Part shown: positions 15,760 through 24,921 of the stretch, in pieces
Layout: the number at the start of each line of letters is the position of its first letter
Position numbering within the stretch: the stretch's first letter is position 1
NCBI GenBank assembly: GCA_013349325.1
Contig: DUZX01000005.1
Span: 1-64,000, forward strand
Length of the DNA: 64,000 bases
Reading direction: 5' to 3'
Origin: Desulfuromonadales bacterium
GTDB taxonomy: Bacteria; Desulfobacterota; Desulfuromonadia; Geobacterales; Pseudopelobacteraceae
Position numbers and translations under genes: made by a program
The notes under the pieces: model-generated
Database searches by the model: none
The model's input: only the letters and a program-made list of their open reading frames with translations
What the model was told of the DNA's origin: nothing

Positions 15760-17641
15760 AATCTAGATATCTGTGTTGACTTTTTCTTGACAGCCTGATA
15801 TACACGCACAATGTTCATACGACAAACCAAAACCAGAAGCACAACAACCGGTGAATCCTACACCACCTTTCGCCTGGTGGCTTCGGAGCGTGTTGGTAAA
15901 CAGGTACGACAGCGGACTCTTTTGAATCTTGGTCGCGGCTTTGCGCTTGTAAAAGATGAGTGGCCTCTGCTCTGTACCCGGATCGAGCAGCTTGTTTCCG
16001 GTCAGGGTTCGTTGCTGCCGGAAGCACCTGCTATCGAAGTCCTGGCCGGGCGGTATGCCGCCCGCTTGATTGCAGCGAGTAAAGCGGATTCGTCTGCGCC
16101 ACTCTCTGGAGCAACTCCGACCGAGTATCAGGAAATAGACGTTAACTCCTTGGAAATGATTAGACCCCGCTCAACAGGTGTTGAACATGCAGGCCTGGCT
16201 GCACTTTCCTGGTTGGGAATTGACGATATACTGGAATCAACCGGTATGAATGCCGGTCTGAGAGCATGCGCCATGGGAAGTATTATCGCTCGCATGGCGT
16301 GCCCTGGCAGTGAATTGTCCACATGGCGTTGGCTGCAGAGCAGAAGCGCATTTGGAGAACTTGTTGATGTTGATTTTGAAGGGATCCCTTTGATGCGGCT
16401 CTATCGTGCTTCCGATCATCTCGTCCGTAACCGGGAGAAGATAGAGAAAGCCCTGTTTAAACGCATCAACGACCTGTTTTCATTTCCGGCGACAGTCACG
16501 CTCTACGACCTTACCAATACCTATTTCGAGGGAGATGCGTCCAGCAATAAAAAGGCACAGCGTGGTCACTCACAGGAGAAGCGCAGTGACTGTCCTTTAG
16601 TAACGCTTGGCCTGGTACTTGACGGGAGCGGCTTTGTCAGACGCTCCCGGATGTTTGCCGGCAATGTTTCTGAAGGGTCTACCCTGGAAGAGATGCTTAC
16701 TGGCTTTGATGCTCCCCGGGAGGCCATGGTGATCATGGATCGGGGCATTGCAACGGAAGCAAACATTTCCTGGCTGATTGCACATCACTACCGCTATCTG
16801 GTTGTCAGCCGTGAGCATACCCGTCGCTTTGATGCGGAACAGGCAACAGAGACAACCACGGCATCAGATGAGCCCATAAAGATACAGCGGGTACTTTCGG
16901 ATGATGGCAGTGAAGTCCGCCTGTACTGTTACTCCGAAAAACGCCAAGAGAAGGAGAGTGCCATGACAAGGCGCTTCAGCGAGCGCTTTGAAGAGGGATT
17001 GGCAAAACTGGCCGCCGGCCTTGAAAAGCCCCGGGGTAACAAAAAGCGTGATAAATTGCAGGAAAAGATTGGCCGCCTGAAAGAAAAAAGTCACGGCATT
17101 GGTCAACACTATACGATCTTCACAGCCTGCGATGAGAGCGGCACCAATGTAACAGCACTCACGTGGGAGAAAACACCGCGTGACGGGACCCAGTTGACCC
17201 ATCCGGGTGTCTACTGTCTGCGGAGTAACGAGACCAGATGGGATGAAGCCCAACTATGGCAGACTTACACGATGCTGACGGATCTGGAAGCAGTGTTTCG
17301 TTGTCTCAAATCAGAATTGGGAATGCGCCCGGTATTTCACCATAAAGAAGAACGAACAGAAGGGCACCTGTTCATTACGGTACTTGCCTATCAGGCGGTA
17401 CAGGCAATCAGAAAAAAACTGAAGTCACAGGGTATCACGGCAAGTTGGACAACCCTTCGGGAAACGCTGTCGGTACAGCAACGTATAACGACAAGCTTCA
17501 AACAGCGTGATGGCAGAACGTTGAATATCCGCAAGGCCACAGTTGCCGAGAAGGGTCTGCATGATATTTACGGCAAGTTGGGTATTTCAGCAACTCCTGG
17601 AGGGATTCAAAAACTGACGATGTAGCACAGAATAGCACAAA
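15759..17641 (+). mobile_element. IS1634-family insertion sequence
   Basis: The element is bounded by the direct repeat TGTAGTGCCA at 15749-15758 and 17642-17651. This may be the target duplication; IS1634-family elements are known for unusual, variable-length duplications. Weak inverted similarity exists between the inner ends (TATCTGTG near 15768 and the reverse complement of CACAGAATAG near 17626). Exact tips are not certain. Confidence 0.55.
15811..17625 (+). CDS. IS1634-family DDE transposase
   Basis: 604 residues, full length for the family. The first catalytic aspartate lies in TLYDLTNTYFEGD, the second in MVIMDRGIATEANISWL, and the glutamate-bearing YREK-like region in DLEAVFRCLKSELGMRPVFHHKEERTEG (given here as DLEAVFRCLKSELG followed by HHKEERTEGHLF). 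The N-terminus TTFRLVASERVGKQVRQRTL is also typical. No frameshift or stop is visible, so the element may still move. Confidence 0.9.
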   Translation: MFIRQTKTRSTTTGESYTTFRLVASERVGKQVRQRTLLNLGRGFALVKDEWPLLCTRIEQLVSGQGSLLPEAPAIEVLAGRYAARLIAASKADSSAPLSGATPTEYQEIDVNSLEMIRPRSTGVEHAGLAALSWLGIDDILESTGMNAGLRACAMGSIIARMACPGSELSTWRWLQSRSAFGELVDVDFEGIPLMRLYRASDHLVRNREKIEKALFKRINDLFSFPATVTLYDLTNTYFEGDASSNKKAQRGHSQEKRSDCPLVTLGLVLDGSGFVRRSRMFAGNVSEGSTLEEMLTGFDAPREAMVIMDRGIATEANISWLIAHHYRYLVVSREHTRRFDAEQATETTTASDEPIKIQRVLSDDGSEVRLYCYSEKRQEKESAMTRRFSERFEEGLAKLAAGLEKPRGNKKRDKLQEKIGRLKEKSHGIGQHYTIFTACDESGTNVTALTWEKTPRDGTQLTHPGVYCLRSNETRWDEAQLWQTYTMLTDLEAVFRCLKSELGMRPVFHHKEERTEGHLFITVLAYQAVQAIRKKLKSQGITASWTTLRETLSVQQRITTSFKQRDGRTLNIRKATVAEKGLHDIYGKLGISATPGGIQKLTM

Positions 17642-17735
17642 TGTAGTGCCACTCGAGGTTTTTGTGGCCTGTAACTTGCTTATATCACAATAGTTATTTT
17701 AGCAGGTGTTAAATACAGGCTAAGGAGATCATGCC

Positions 17736-19457
17736 ATGAAGGATTTTTTGCGTAATCCACCCAAGAACCTCTTCTTCACCGGTAAGGGTGGGGTGGGTAA
17801 AACCACCACCTCGGCGGCAACCGCCATCGCCCTGGCCGACAGCGGTAAACAGGTACTGCTGGTCAGCACCGATCCCGCTTCCAATCTGGATGAGGTGCTG
17901 GGTCTGGCACTGTCTGCCGAACCGGCTGCGGTGCCGGGCGTCCCGGGCCTGTTCGCCTTGAATGTCGATCCGGTAGAGGCTGCCGCTGCCTATCGGGAAC
18001 AGCAGGTTGGTCCGTATCGTGGCATTCTGCCGGATGCCGCCGTTCGCAGCATGGAAGAGCAGCTTTCCGGTGCCTGTACCGTTGAAATTGCCGCCTTCAA
18101 CGAGTTTGCCACCCTGATGGGGAATCCGGCAGCGGTGGAACGTTTTGATCATATCATCTTCGACACCGCCCCGACCGGGCACACCCTGCGTCTGCTCTCG
18201 TTGCCGGCTGCCTGGAGCGACTTCATTGATACCACGAGCGGGGGAACATCCTGCCTTGGTCCGCTGGCCGGCTTGAAGGAGCATCAACTCCTGTATGCCA
18301 CTATCCGTCAGGCACTTGGCGATGCAACCCAAACGCTGGTGGTTGTGGTCAGTCGTCCGGAGACAGCCTCATTGGCGGAAGCGGCCCGCGCCTCGGCTGA
18401 ACTGCAGGAACTGGGGGTGAGCAACCAGCAGCTCGTGATTAACGGTGTGCTTACCCAGGCCGACCCGGATGACGTTGTCGCTGTTGCACTCAGGGAGCGG
18501 AATGTGACCGCTCTGGCTGCCATGCCGGATTCTCTGACACTGTTGACGCGAACAGAGCTGCCGTTGCGCGGTACGGAATTGGTCGGCATACCTGCCCTGC
18601 GGGCCTTCTTTTCCTCTGAACGCAGTGCGCCGTCAACCATTACAGCGCCTCAAGCCACCACACTGACGGCGCCCTTGTCAGAGCTTCTCGACCAGCTGGC
18701 AGGCGTGCCGGGCGGTGTCATTATGACCATGGGTAAAGGTGGTGTCGGCAAAACCACCCTGGCTGTGACCATTGCGACGGCATTGGCGGGACGGGGTAAA
18801 AAGGTTTACCTGACGACGACTGATCCAGCGGCACACATCGCGCTGATGCTGGGTAACGTGCCCGATGGTATGCGAGTCAGCCGGGTTGACCCGAAGGTCG
18901 AAACCGAAGCGTATCGAAATGAAGTCCTGGCTACCGTTGGTAACGATCTGGATCACGAGGGGCGGGCCTTGCTGGAGGAGGATCTGCGTTCACCCTGTAC
19001 CGAAGAGATTGCCGTATTTCGCGCGTTCGCCAAGGTCGTGGCGGATGGTTCAGGCGGTTTTGTCGTTATCGATACCGCACCTACCGGACACACGCTCCTG
19101 CTGCTGGACGCCGCCGAAACGTATCATCGTGAAGTCTCCCGCTCCATGAACGAAATCCCTGAGGCCGTGCGTCTGCTGCTGCCGCGTCTGCGGGATCCGG
19201 AATTCACCAAAGTATTTCTTGTGACACTGCCGGAGGCGACACCGGTTCATGAAGCGCTGTCGCTGCAAGACGACCTGCGCCGGGCCGGAATCGAACCGTC
19301 CGGCTGGATCATCAACCAGAGCCTGGCGCCACTGTCCGTAACCGACCAGGTGTTAGTGCAGCGGCGAGCACGGGAATTCCGGTATATTGATGAAGTTGTT
19401 AAACAGGGGGGGGCTACCTTCCTGATTCCCTGGCAAAACCAGATACAAGGAGTGTAA
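17736..19457 (+). CDS. arsA: Arsenite-stimulated ATPase ArsA, two-domain
   Basis: 573 residues with two homologous ATPase halves, each with a P-loop GKGGVGKTT (about 16-24 and 333-341) and a DTAPTGHTLRLL-type signature. All three arsenite-coordinating cysteines of E. coli ArsA have counterparts: C114 (SGACTVEI), C173 (TSCLGPL) and C421 (SPCTEEI). ArsA powers As(III)/Sb(III) efflux with a membrane partner such as ArsB or Acr3. AAGGAG precedes ATG 17736. arsD follows 2 nt behind. No arsR, arsB or acr3 is in the window, and the IS1634 element lies 84 nt upstream. Confidence 0.93.
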   Translation: MKDFLRNPPKNLFFTGKGGVGKTTTSAATAIALADSGKQVLLVSTDPASNLDEVLGLALSAEPAAVPGVPGLFALNVDPVEAAAAYREQQVGPYRGILPDAAVRSMEEQLSGACTVEIAAFNEFATLMGNPAAVERFDHIIFDTAPTGHTLRLLSLPAAWSDFIDTTSGGTSCLGPLAGLKEHQLLYATIRQALGDATQTLVVVVSRPETASLAEAARASAELQELGVSNQQLVINGVLTQADPDDVVAVALRERNVTALAAMPDSLTLLTRTELPLRGTELVGIPALRAFFSSERSAPSTITAPQATTLTAPLSELLDQLAGVPGGVIMTMGKGGVGKTTLAVTIATALAGRGKKVYLTTTDPAAHIALMLGNVPDGMRVSRVDPKVETEAYRNEVLATVGNDLDHEGRALLEEDLRSPCTEEIAVFRAFAKVVADGSGGFVVIDTAPTGHTLLLLDAAETYHREVSRSMNEIPEAVRLLLPRLRDPEFTKVFLVTLPEATPVHEALSLQDDLRRAGIEPSGWIINQSLAPLSVTDQVLVQRRAREFRYIDEVVKQGGATFLIPWQNQIQGV

Positions 19458-19459
19458 CC

Positions 19460-19831
19460 ATGAAAATCGAAATCTATGACCCAGCTATGTGTTGTTCAAC
19501 CGGAGTTTGTGGCCCAAGTGTAGATCCTGAACTTGTGAGAATTCAGGAAGCGCTGCGCCTGTTACAAAAGCACGTACCGGACGTGGAGGTGCAACGTTAT
19601 GGCCTCTCCAGTGATCCACAGGCGTTTGTTGCCAACGCTGCTGTTGCCGAACTGTTGAAGAGCGAAGGTCCGGAATGTCTGCCGTTGGTCTACGTTGATG
19701 GTATGCTGGTCTGCAAGGGGAGCTATCCGGGCAACGAACAGATTCAGATGGCTCTTAAAATGGTAGGGATAGATGTAGTCCCGGGCGAAAAGAAAGAGAC
19801 TTCATGCAGTTGTAAATCCGGGTGTTGCTGA
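19460..19831 (+). CDS. arsD: ArsD arsenic metallochaperone
   Basis: 123 residues with the thioredoxin-like ArsD fold. The N-terminal YDPAMCCSTGVCGP supplies the three As(III)-binding cysteines C11, C12 and C17. The C-terminus has extra vicinal cysteines (SCSCKSGCC), as in several ArsD proteins. ArsD binds arsenite, hands it to ArsA and weakly represses its own operon. It lies directly downstream of arsA; the common order is arsD before arsA, so this arrangement is reversed. Confidence 0.93.
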   Translation: MKIEIYDPAMCCSTGVCGPSVDPELVRIQEALRLLQKHVPDVEVQRYGLSSDPQAFVANAAVAELLKSEGPECLPLVYVDGMLVCKGSYPGNEQIQMALKMVGIDVVPGEKKETSCSCKSGCC

Positions 19832-19953
19832 AACCACCTGTGGATGAGATGAGAATGAAATTGCGATATTCTTGATATGTGTCAAGGTCTTTTCCTGAAC
19901 TTCAGATAGTCTGTCACTGTGCTGTCATAGCTGAGAGGCCTGAGGAGGACACC

Positions 19954-20406
19954 ATGGATATGGATATACGTATCGATCAACTGGTCAACAATGCACCGGA
20001 CGCAATTCTGGTTTCGGACCTTTCAGGGATTATCTGCTTCTGGAATCACGGGGCGGAGCTGATGTTCGGCTACACATCCGCAGAAGCGGTCGGACTGTCT
20101 CTTGATCTGATTATTCCCGAAAACCTTCGCGGCCGTCATTGGGACGGCTATCATCGCGTCATGGCCTCAGGCGAAACGAAATATAAGACCGGCCTGCTCT
20201 CGTCACCGGGTGTCCGTAAGGACGGCAGCCGGATCTCGCTGGAATTCAGCATGATCCTGTTGCACGACGAAGTCGGTACCATGCTGGGCTGCGGCGCCGT
20301 CATGCGGGATGTGAGCGAACGACGGCAGCGGGAGCAGGAGCTGAAGCAGCGCCTGGCTGCCTGTGAAAAATCGGTGGCCGCTGCTGCTCAGAGTACTCTG
20401 CAATGA
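19954..20406 (+). CDS. Single PAS-domain protein
   Basis: 150 residues, mostly one PAS domain (about 5-125): NAPDAILVSDLSGIICFWN, ELMFGYTSAEAVG and a PAC-like GCGAVMRDVSERRQREQEL. The C-terminal part is a short coiled coil with no enzymatic domain. ATG 19954 follows GAGGAGGACACC. The stop overlaps the start of the exported protein behind it. Such free-standing PAS proteins act as sensors or adaptors; the ligand is unknown. Confidence 0.82.
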   Translation: MDMDIRIDQLVNNAPDAILVSDLSGIICFWNHGAELMFGYTSAEAVGLSLDLIIPENLRGRHWDGYHRVMASGETKYKTGLLSSPGVRKDGSRISLEFSMILLHDEVGTMLGCGAVMRDVSERRQREQELKQRLAACEKSVAAAAQSTLQ

Positions 20407-21092
20407 TCGATTTCATCAGTAGTACCTGTCTGGTCGGGTGCATAATCCTGCTGTTTCCGCTAGCTGCTCCGGCGATGCCGGCAATCAGCTGCCACTGTTT
20501 TACCGAACGTTCTTACGACCCCGTTCGACCGGCTGCCGCTGATCCCTATTTTCTGGCGACGACGCAAAATTCATTCTTTGCGGCATTGTTCAATGTCGAT
20601 AAAAAGAGCGTCGTTATGAAAAAACAGCTGGGGAGTCATGCCGATGATCTCTGGGTGGCCTATTGGGTGGCTTCGAAAGCGGGAGTGTCGGCGGAGAGTC
20701 TGCTACAGTCAAAACAGGGTGGAAAAGGGTGGAGAGAACTGCTGCTGCCGTTACGTCTCTCTCCGCACAGAGTGGGAAGCCGCTTTTGCTCTGCGTTGAA
20801 TAGCGCTCTCTCTACGGCAAAACTGGCTGAAGCGGTGCTAGATGAGGTTTTCCTGCGCTATAAGTTGCTGCCGGAGAGCGAATTGACGGCTGTGAGGCAG
20901 GAGGGAATGAGCAATCAGGAAGTGCTTCTGGCGACGATCATCGCCGCCAGAAGCAGACAGTCGGTCGGGCAGATCTGGCGTGAGGCGCGTGGCGGATCAA
21001 AAACGTGGGGCGCTCAGCTGCAGGCCGCCGGTATTGAGCCGAAGGAACTGCAGCGTGAGGTTGACAATCTCCTGAAACTCGCACCTCGCTGA
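20403..21092 (+). CDS. Exported protein of unknown function
   Basis: 229 residues. The first 24 residues (LVGCIILLFPLAAPAMPA) look like a signal peptide, followed by a CHC motif that could mark a processing or metal site. The mature part is helical with short repeats of the type 'vaxxaGvsaesLL' and 'GgKtWgaqLqaaGI', suggesting helical repeat pairs (about 85-110 and 185-215). ATG 20403 overlaps the TGA of the PAS gene, so translation is probably coupled. No family recognised. Confidence 0.65.
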   Translation: MIDFISSTCLVGCIILLFPLAAPAMPAISCHCFTERSYDPVRPAAADPYFLATTQNSFFAALFNVDKKSVVMKKQLGSHADDLWVAYWVASKAGVSAESLLQSKQGGKGWRELLLPLRLSPHRVGSRFCSALNSALSTAKLAEAVLDEVFLRYKLLPESELTAVRQEGMSNQEVLLATIIAARSRQSVGQIWREARGGSKTWGAQLQAAGIEPKELQREVDNLLKLAPR

Positions 21093-21102
21093 TCAGGTAG
21101 AA

Positions 21103-22752
21103 TTACTCCGCAACCTGCCAGGTTTCATAGCCACCGGAAAGGTTGCGATTCGTAAAACCATGTGCCGAAAGAATCCGGGCGGCAATATAGCCTCGCAGAC
21201 CTACCTTGCAGAAAACCACAATCATCCTGTCTTTCGGCAGATCAGCCAGTTTACTCCGCAGAATATCGAGCGGAATATTGACCGCTCCGGTAATTGTTCC
21301 GTCGGCGTATTCCAGCGGCGAACGTACGTCAAGCAAGTAGGCCCCTGCGCGTAGCGCTTCTTCCAGTTTGTCGAACGTAATCGATTCTACCAGTTTATCA
21401 AGCACATTTTGCGCCACAAAGCCGATCATATTGACCGGATCTTTGGCTGAGGAATAGGGTGGGGCGTAGGCGTGTTCGATTTCGGTCAGATCATCAACCG
21501 TCATGCCCGCTTTGATTGCGGTAGCGATCACATCGATGCGCTTGTCGATACCCTCCCTGCCGACAAGTTGTGCTCCAAGCACTGCGCGGCTCTGCGGTGA
21601 AAATACGAGTTTGAACGAAAGCATGCTCGCGCCGGGATAATATCCGGCGTGCTGGTTTGAGTGGATTATGACGCTCTGGCAGGGGATGCATTCCGCACGG
21701 CAGAATTTTTCCGTTGCGCCGGTTACCCCGACCGCCAGATTAAAAACCTTGGCAATCGCTGTCCCCATGGTGCCATGGTAGCTTTTTACGGCTGTGCCAA
21801 GCATGTTGTCGGCTGCCATGCGCCCCTGTTTGTTGGCCGGTCCGGCCAGCGGAACCGCCGTTTTCCTGCCGCTGAAGGGATTTACTACCTCAATGGCATC
21901 GCCGGCGGCGAAGATATCCGGCAGATTTGTCCGTAACTGTGCATCCACAATGATGTGGCCGCGAGCGCCCAGCTTTATCCCGGAATCAGCCAAAAATTCA
22001 GTATTCGGCTTTACGCCGATTGAGAGCAGCACCAACTCCGCTTCAATACCAGCGCCGCTGACACATTGAACGCGTACGCGCCCTCCGTCGAGCGGCTCAA
22101 AGCCGGTTACGGTTTCATTCAGCAGCAGTTCAACGCCATGTGTACGCAGTTCGCGATGAACAATCGCCGCCATCTCCGGATCGATGACATTCATAACCTG
22201 TGGTGCCATTTCAACCAGAGTCACTTCCACTCCGCGCTGGTGAAGATTCTCTGCCATCTCCAACCCGATAAAGCCGCCACCTGCGACAACAGCCTTTTTA
22301 ACCAGACCGCCATCAATGCGTGCCCTGATTTCATCGGTATCCGGGATAGTCCAGAGTGTTTGTACTGCGGGATGATCAATGCCGGGGATAGCCGGGCGCA
22401 ACGGAGAACCGCCCGGGGCCAGCAGCAGTGAATCGTAGCTCTCCTGATACTGCTCTCCGCTGAGGAGGTTTCTAATCAGCACGGTTTTAAAATCGGGATG
22501 GAGCGACAGCACTTGATTCTGAACCCTGACCTCAACATTGAAACGGCTTCTGAAGGATTCCGGCGTCTGCAGCAGGAGGTTGTTACGCTCGCTGATCTCG
22601 TTACCGACATAATACGGAAGACCGCAGTTGGCGTAGGAAATATATCCGCCCCGTTCCAGAACGATAATTTCACACTGTTCATCCAGACGTCGCAAACGCG
22701 CGGCAGCAGACATACCCGCTGCGACGCCGCCGACAATAAGGTGTTTAGCCAT
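21103..22752 (-). CDS. CoA-disulfide/persulfide reductase with rhodanese
   Basis: 549 residues. An N-terminal FAD/NAD(P)H disulfide oxidoreductase of the CoA-disulfide reductase class has GGVAAGMSAAARLRR and the single redox cysteine C43 in SYANCGLPYYVG. The C-terminal rhodanese domain (about 455-549) has active-site VFCKVGLRG. Proteins with this fusion (CdrA/Npsr type) reduce CoA-persulfides or polysulfide to sulfide using NAD(P)H. It is divergently arranged from the AEC permease, and converges on the exported protein. A role in sulfur or thiol redox balance is likely; the preferred substrate cannot be decided. Confidence 0.88.
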   Translation of the reverse strand: MAKHLIVGGVAAGMSAAARLRRLDEQCEIIVLERGGYISYANCGLPYYVGNEISERNNLLLQTPESFRSRFNVEVRVQNQVLSLHPDFKTVLIRNLLSGEQYQESYDSLLLAPGGSPLRPAIPGIDHPAVQTLWTIPDTDEIRARIDGGLVKKAVVAGGGFIGLEMAENLHQRGVEVTLVEMAPQVMNVIDPEMAAIVHRELRTHGVELLLNETVTGFEPLDGGRVRVQCVSGAGIEAELVLLSIGVKPNTEFLADSGIKLGARGHIIVDAQLRTNLPDIFAAGDAIEVVNPFSGRKTAVPLAGPANKQGRMAADNMLGTAVKSYHGTMGTAIAKVFNLAVGVTGATEKFCRAECIPCQSVIIHSNQHAGYYPGASMLSFKLVFSPQSRAVLGAQLVGREGIDKRIDVIATAIKAGMTVDDLTEIEHAYAPPYSSAKDPVNMIGFVAQNVLDKLVESITFDKLEEALRAGAYLLDVRSPLEYADGTITGAVNIPLDILRSKLADLPKDRMIVVFCKVGLRGYIAARILSAHGFTNRNLSGGYETWQVAE

Positions 22753-22932
22753 AGTTCCTCCCTTTGAAAATCAAGACACACGTAATTTTGATTATATATA
22801 ATAATATGAATATAAAAGGAAGAAAAATCAGGCGCTGTGAGATTGATGTTGACTGCGCCGTTTTGACCTACCTGATAGGAAAAGGCTGTGCTATTATCCC
22901 GCCATTTCATAATTCAGGTGAAGGGCCGTTCC

Positions 22933-23853
22933 GTGACATCCATCATTGACGCACTCATTCCGGTACTTGGGCTGATTCTGGTTGGATTCATCATCCAGCG
23001 CAGCAGCTTTCTGCCGGCATCATTCTGGCCTTCAGCCGAAAAACTGACCTATTTTCTGCTCATGCCGGCTACGCTGATCCATAACCTGTCCGGCAAACAG
23101 ATGGGTGCGCTCCCCTGGTTAAAGATTCTGCTGACCGTGGAGGGAGCGGTGCTCGCCAGCGCTGTTCTGGTAACGTTCTGGTGGCTGGTAAACCGGAGCA
23201 TGGGCGGTCCGGCCTTTACCTCGCTGTTTCAGGGTGGAGTACGCTTCAACACCTTTGTGGCACTGGCTCTGGCCGAGAATCTCTTCGGCAGAGACGGCCT
23301 GTTTCTGGCCGCCATGGGGGCCGGGTTCATGATTATATTAATCAACGTGCTCTGCGTCTCGGCCTTTTCACTGGCGGTCAACAACGGAGCGGGGGTGGAT
23401 CTGAAACGACTGGTGACAGATCTGCTACGTAATCCGCTGATTATCGGCTGTGTCATCGGCGTCGCACTGAATTCGACCGGGCTGAAGCTGCCAACGGCTA
23501 TCGACGGCATACTGGCGCTGGGAGGGAAAGCGGCATTTCCGGTAGGACTCATGGCGGTAGGCGCAGCTTACAGGGCCGATAATCTGCTGCTGCACTGGCA
23601 CCCCCTGATTGTATCCAGTCTGGTACAGTTTCTCTGCAAACCGCTGATTGCCTGGGGACTGGCAACGTATCTGGGGCTGACCGGCACGGCGCTAGGTGTA
23701 TCCGTCCTGCTGTTCAGTGTTCCTACCGCCCCGTCGGCCTATATTCTTTCCCGGCAGATGGGGGGTGACCATGACAGCATGGCTGCCATTATAACCGTAC
23801 AGACCTGCCTGTCGTTCATTACGTTGCCGCTTACCATCTGGTTGCTGCGGTAA
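22933..23853 (+). CDS. AEC-family (auxin efflux carrier-like) permease
   Basis: 306 residues from GTG 22933, with AGGTGAAGGG upstream; GTG 22888 and 22918 are alternatives. About ten membrane helices. The AEC pattern is seen in VLGLILVGFIIQRSSF, FQGGVRFNTFVALALAENLFG and GKAAFPVGLMAVGAA. Bacterial members carry malate, malonate or other organic anions. The gap to the divergent reductase (22753-22932) is AT-rich and probably holds promoters for both. Confidence 0.85.
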   Translation: MTSIIDALIPVLGLILVGFIIQRSSFLPASFWPSAEKLTYFLLMPATLIHNLSGKQMGALPWLKILLTVEGAVLASAVLVTFWWLVNRSMGGPAFTSLFQGGVRFNTFVALALAENLFGRDGLFLAAMGAGFMIILINVLCVSAFSLAVNNGAGVDLKRLVTDLLRNPLIIGCVIGVALNSTGLKLPTAIDGILALGGKAAFPVGLMAVGAAYRADNLLLHWHPLIVSSLVQFLCKPLIAWGLATYLGLTGTALGVSVLLFSVPTAPSAYILSRQMGGDHDSMAAIITVQTCLSFITLPLTIWLLR

Positions 23854-23889
23854 TACAACCGAGCTTTCATACAAGAGGGGGAATTCATC

Positions 23890-24552
23890 ATGTTCACTAT
23901 GTTTATGATACTTCTGACATTGATAGTTCTGCTGGCCTGCAGTGCCGGATTGATGATGTATCGTAGTATGTTTGTGGCGACAAAAGGAAAGAAGATCTCA
24001 CACTATCCCGAACCGCGCGCCGCACTGGTGGTTCTGGATCTTCAGGAAGGGTATGCAGGTACAAATGCACGTCAACCGGTGACGGCGCCAGCTCCCGGCA
24101 GTCTCCTGGCGAAGGTTAACCGCCTGATTGATATGGCGGCAGATTCGAACATGGAGGTTGCTTACATCCGGCAGGTATTCAGTAACAATATTTTTGTCAG
24201 GATGCATGGTGGCCGGGGGATGGGGAAAATAATAATTGATCGAAGAATCAAGGTCATCAACTTCAATGACTTTGAGAAGAATCGAACCGATGCCTTCTCG
24301 AACCGCCAGTTTGAACAGCTTCTTATCGATCAGCAGGTAAACGAACTCTATCTCGTCGGGGTTGATGCAGCCTATTGCGTCTATTATACGGCGCTGGGCG
24401 GATTGCAGCGTGGTTATACCGTGAATGTCGTCAGCGATGCGGTTGCAACCCGCTCCAATATGACGGAGATCCTGGATCGATATAGACGAAAAGGTATTGG
24501 GGTTATATCAAGTGCAGAGTTAATTGCTGCCGAACGTCAGCCAACGGTCTGA
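23890..24552 (+). CDS. Membrane-anchored isochorismatase-like hydrolase
   Basis: 220 residues. A single N-terminal membrane segment (about 3-28) precedes a cysteine-hydrolase domain. The triad positions are D in LVVLDLQEGY, K in FEKNRTDAFSN and C in GVDAAYCVYYTALG. The family includes nicotinamidases, isochorismatases and N-carbamoylsarcosine amidases. A membrane anchor is unusual for these normally cytosolic enzymes. GAGGGGGAATTC precedes ATG 23890. Confidence 0.83.
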   Translation: MFTMFMILLTLIVLLACSAGLMMYRSMFVATKGKKISHYPEPRAALVVLDLQEGYAGTNARQPVTAPAPGSLLAKVNRLIDMAADSNMEVAYIRQVFSNNIFVRMHGGRGMGKIIIDRRIKVINFNDFEKNRTDAFSNRQFEQLLIDQQVNELYLVGVDAAYCVYYTALGGLQRGYTVNVVSDAVATRSNMTEILDRYRRKGIGVISSAELIAAERQPTV

Positions 24553-24587
24553 ACACAGCCAGAATACAGTTAATAAAATCGCTGGTG

Positions 24588-24638
24588 TAGGGGCGTATTG
24601 CATACGCCCCAATTGGGCGAACATCAGTTCGCCCCTAC
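24588..24638. repeat. GTAGGGGCG triple-palindrome repeat
   Basis: Three nested hairpins: GGGGCGTAT/ATACGCCCC (24590-24610), GGGCGAAC/GTTCGCCC (24615-24634), and the outer pair GTAGGGGCG (24588-24596) with CGCCCCTAC (24630-24638). This is a common interspersed bacterial repeat. It lies where the LysR gene behind it is cut off. Confidence 0.85.
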
Positions 24639-24659
24639 GATTCGTATATTTAACCACCG

Positions 24660-24920
24660 AAGCAATAACACGCCGAGATCCTGCGCCAGCTCTTTTTCGA
24701 GCTCCATCATGCTTTTCGCCTTTTTAAGCACGATTGCTCCCGCTCCGGTCGGCAGCAGTACTGAACTGCTCCGGTCGATCAACGAACATCCCTACTGCTC
24801 TTCGAGGTGCTGAATTCGCCGGGAAACAGCAGATTGAGTCACATTGAGAGACTCAGCCGCCTTTGAAAAACTTCCCGTGGCTATCGATACGGTAAAGGTA
24901 TGTAGATAGTTCGATTTCAT
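24660..24920 (-). pseudogene. LysR-type regulator remnant
   Basis: ATG at 24918-24920 begins MKSNYLHTFTVSIATGSFSK, followed by AAESLNVTQSAVSRRIQHLE, the classic LysR helix-turn-helix. An in-frame TAG follows after EEQ where the family has Tyr or Phe in 'LEeqyGcsLIDRs'. The frame goes on with LIDRSSSVLLPTGAGAIVLK to the region of the palindromic repeat, and the effector domain is missing. It starts 1 nt behind the stop of the cyclase gene. Inactive. Confidence 0.8.
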
Positions 24921-24921
24921 G

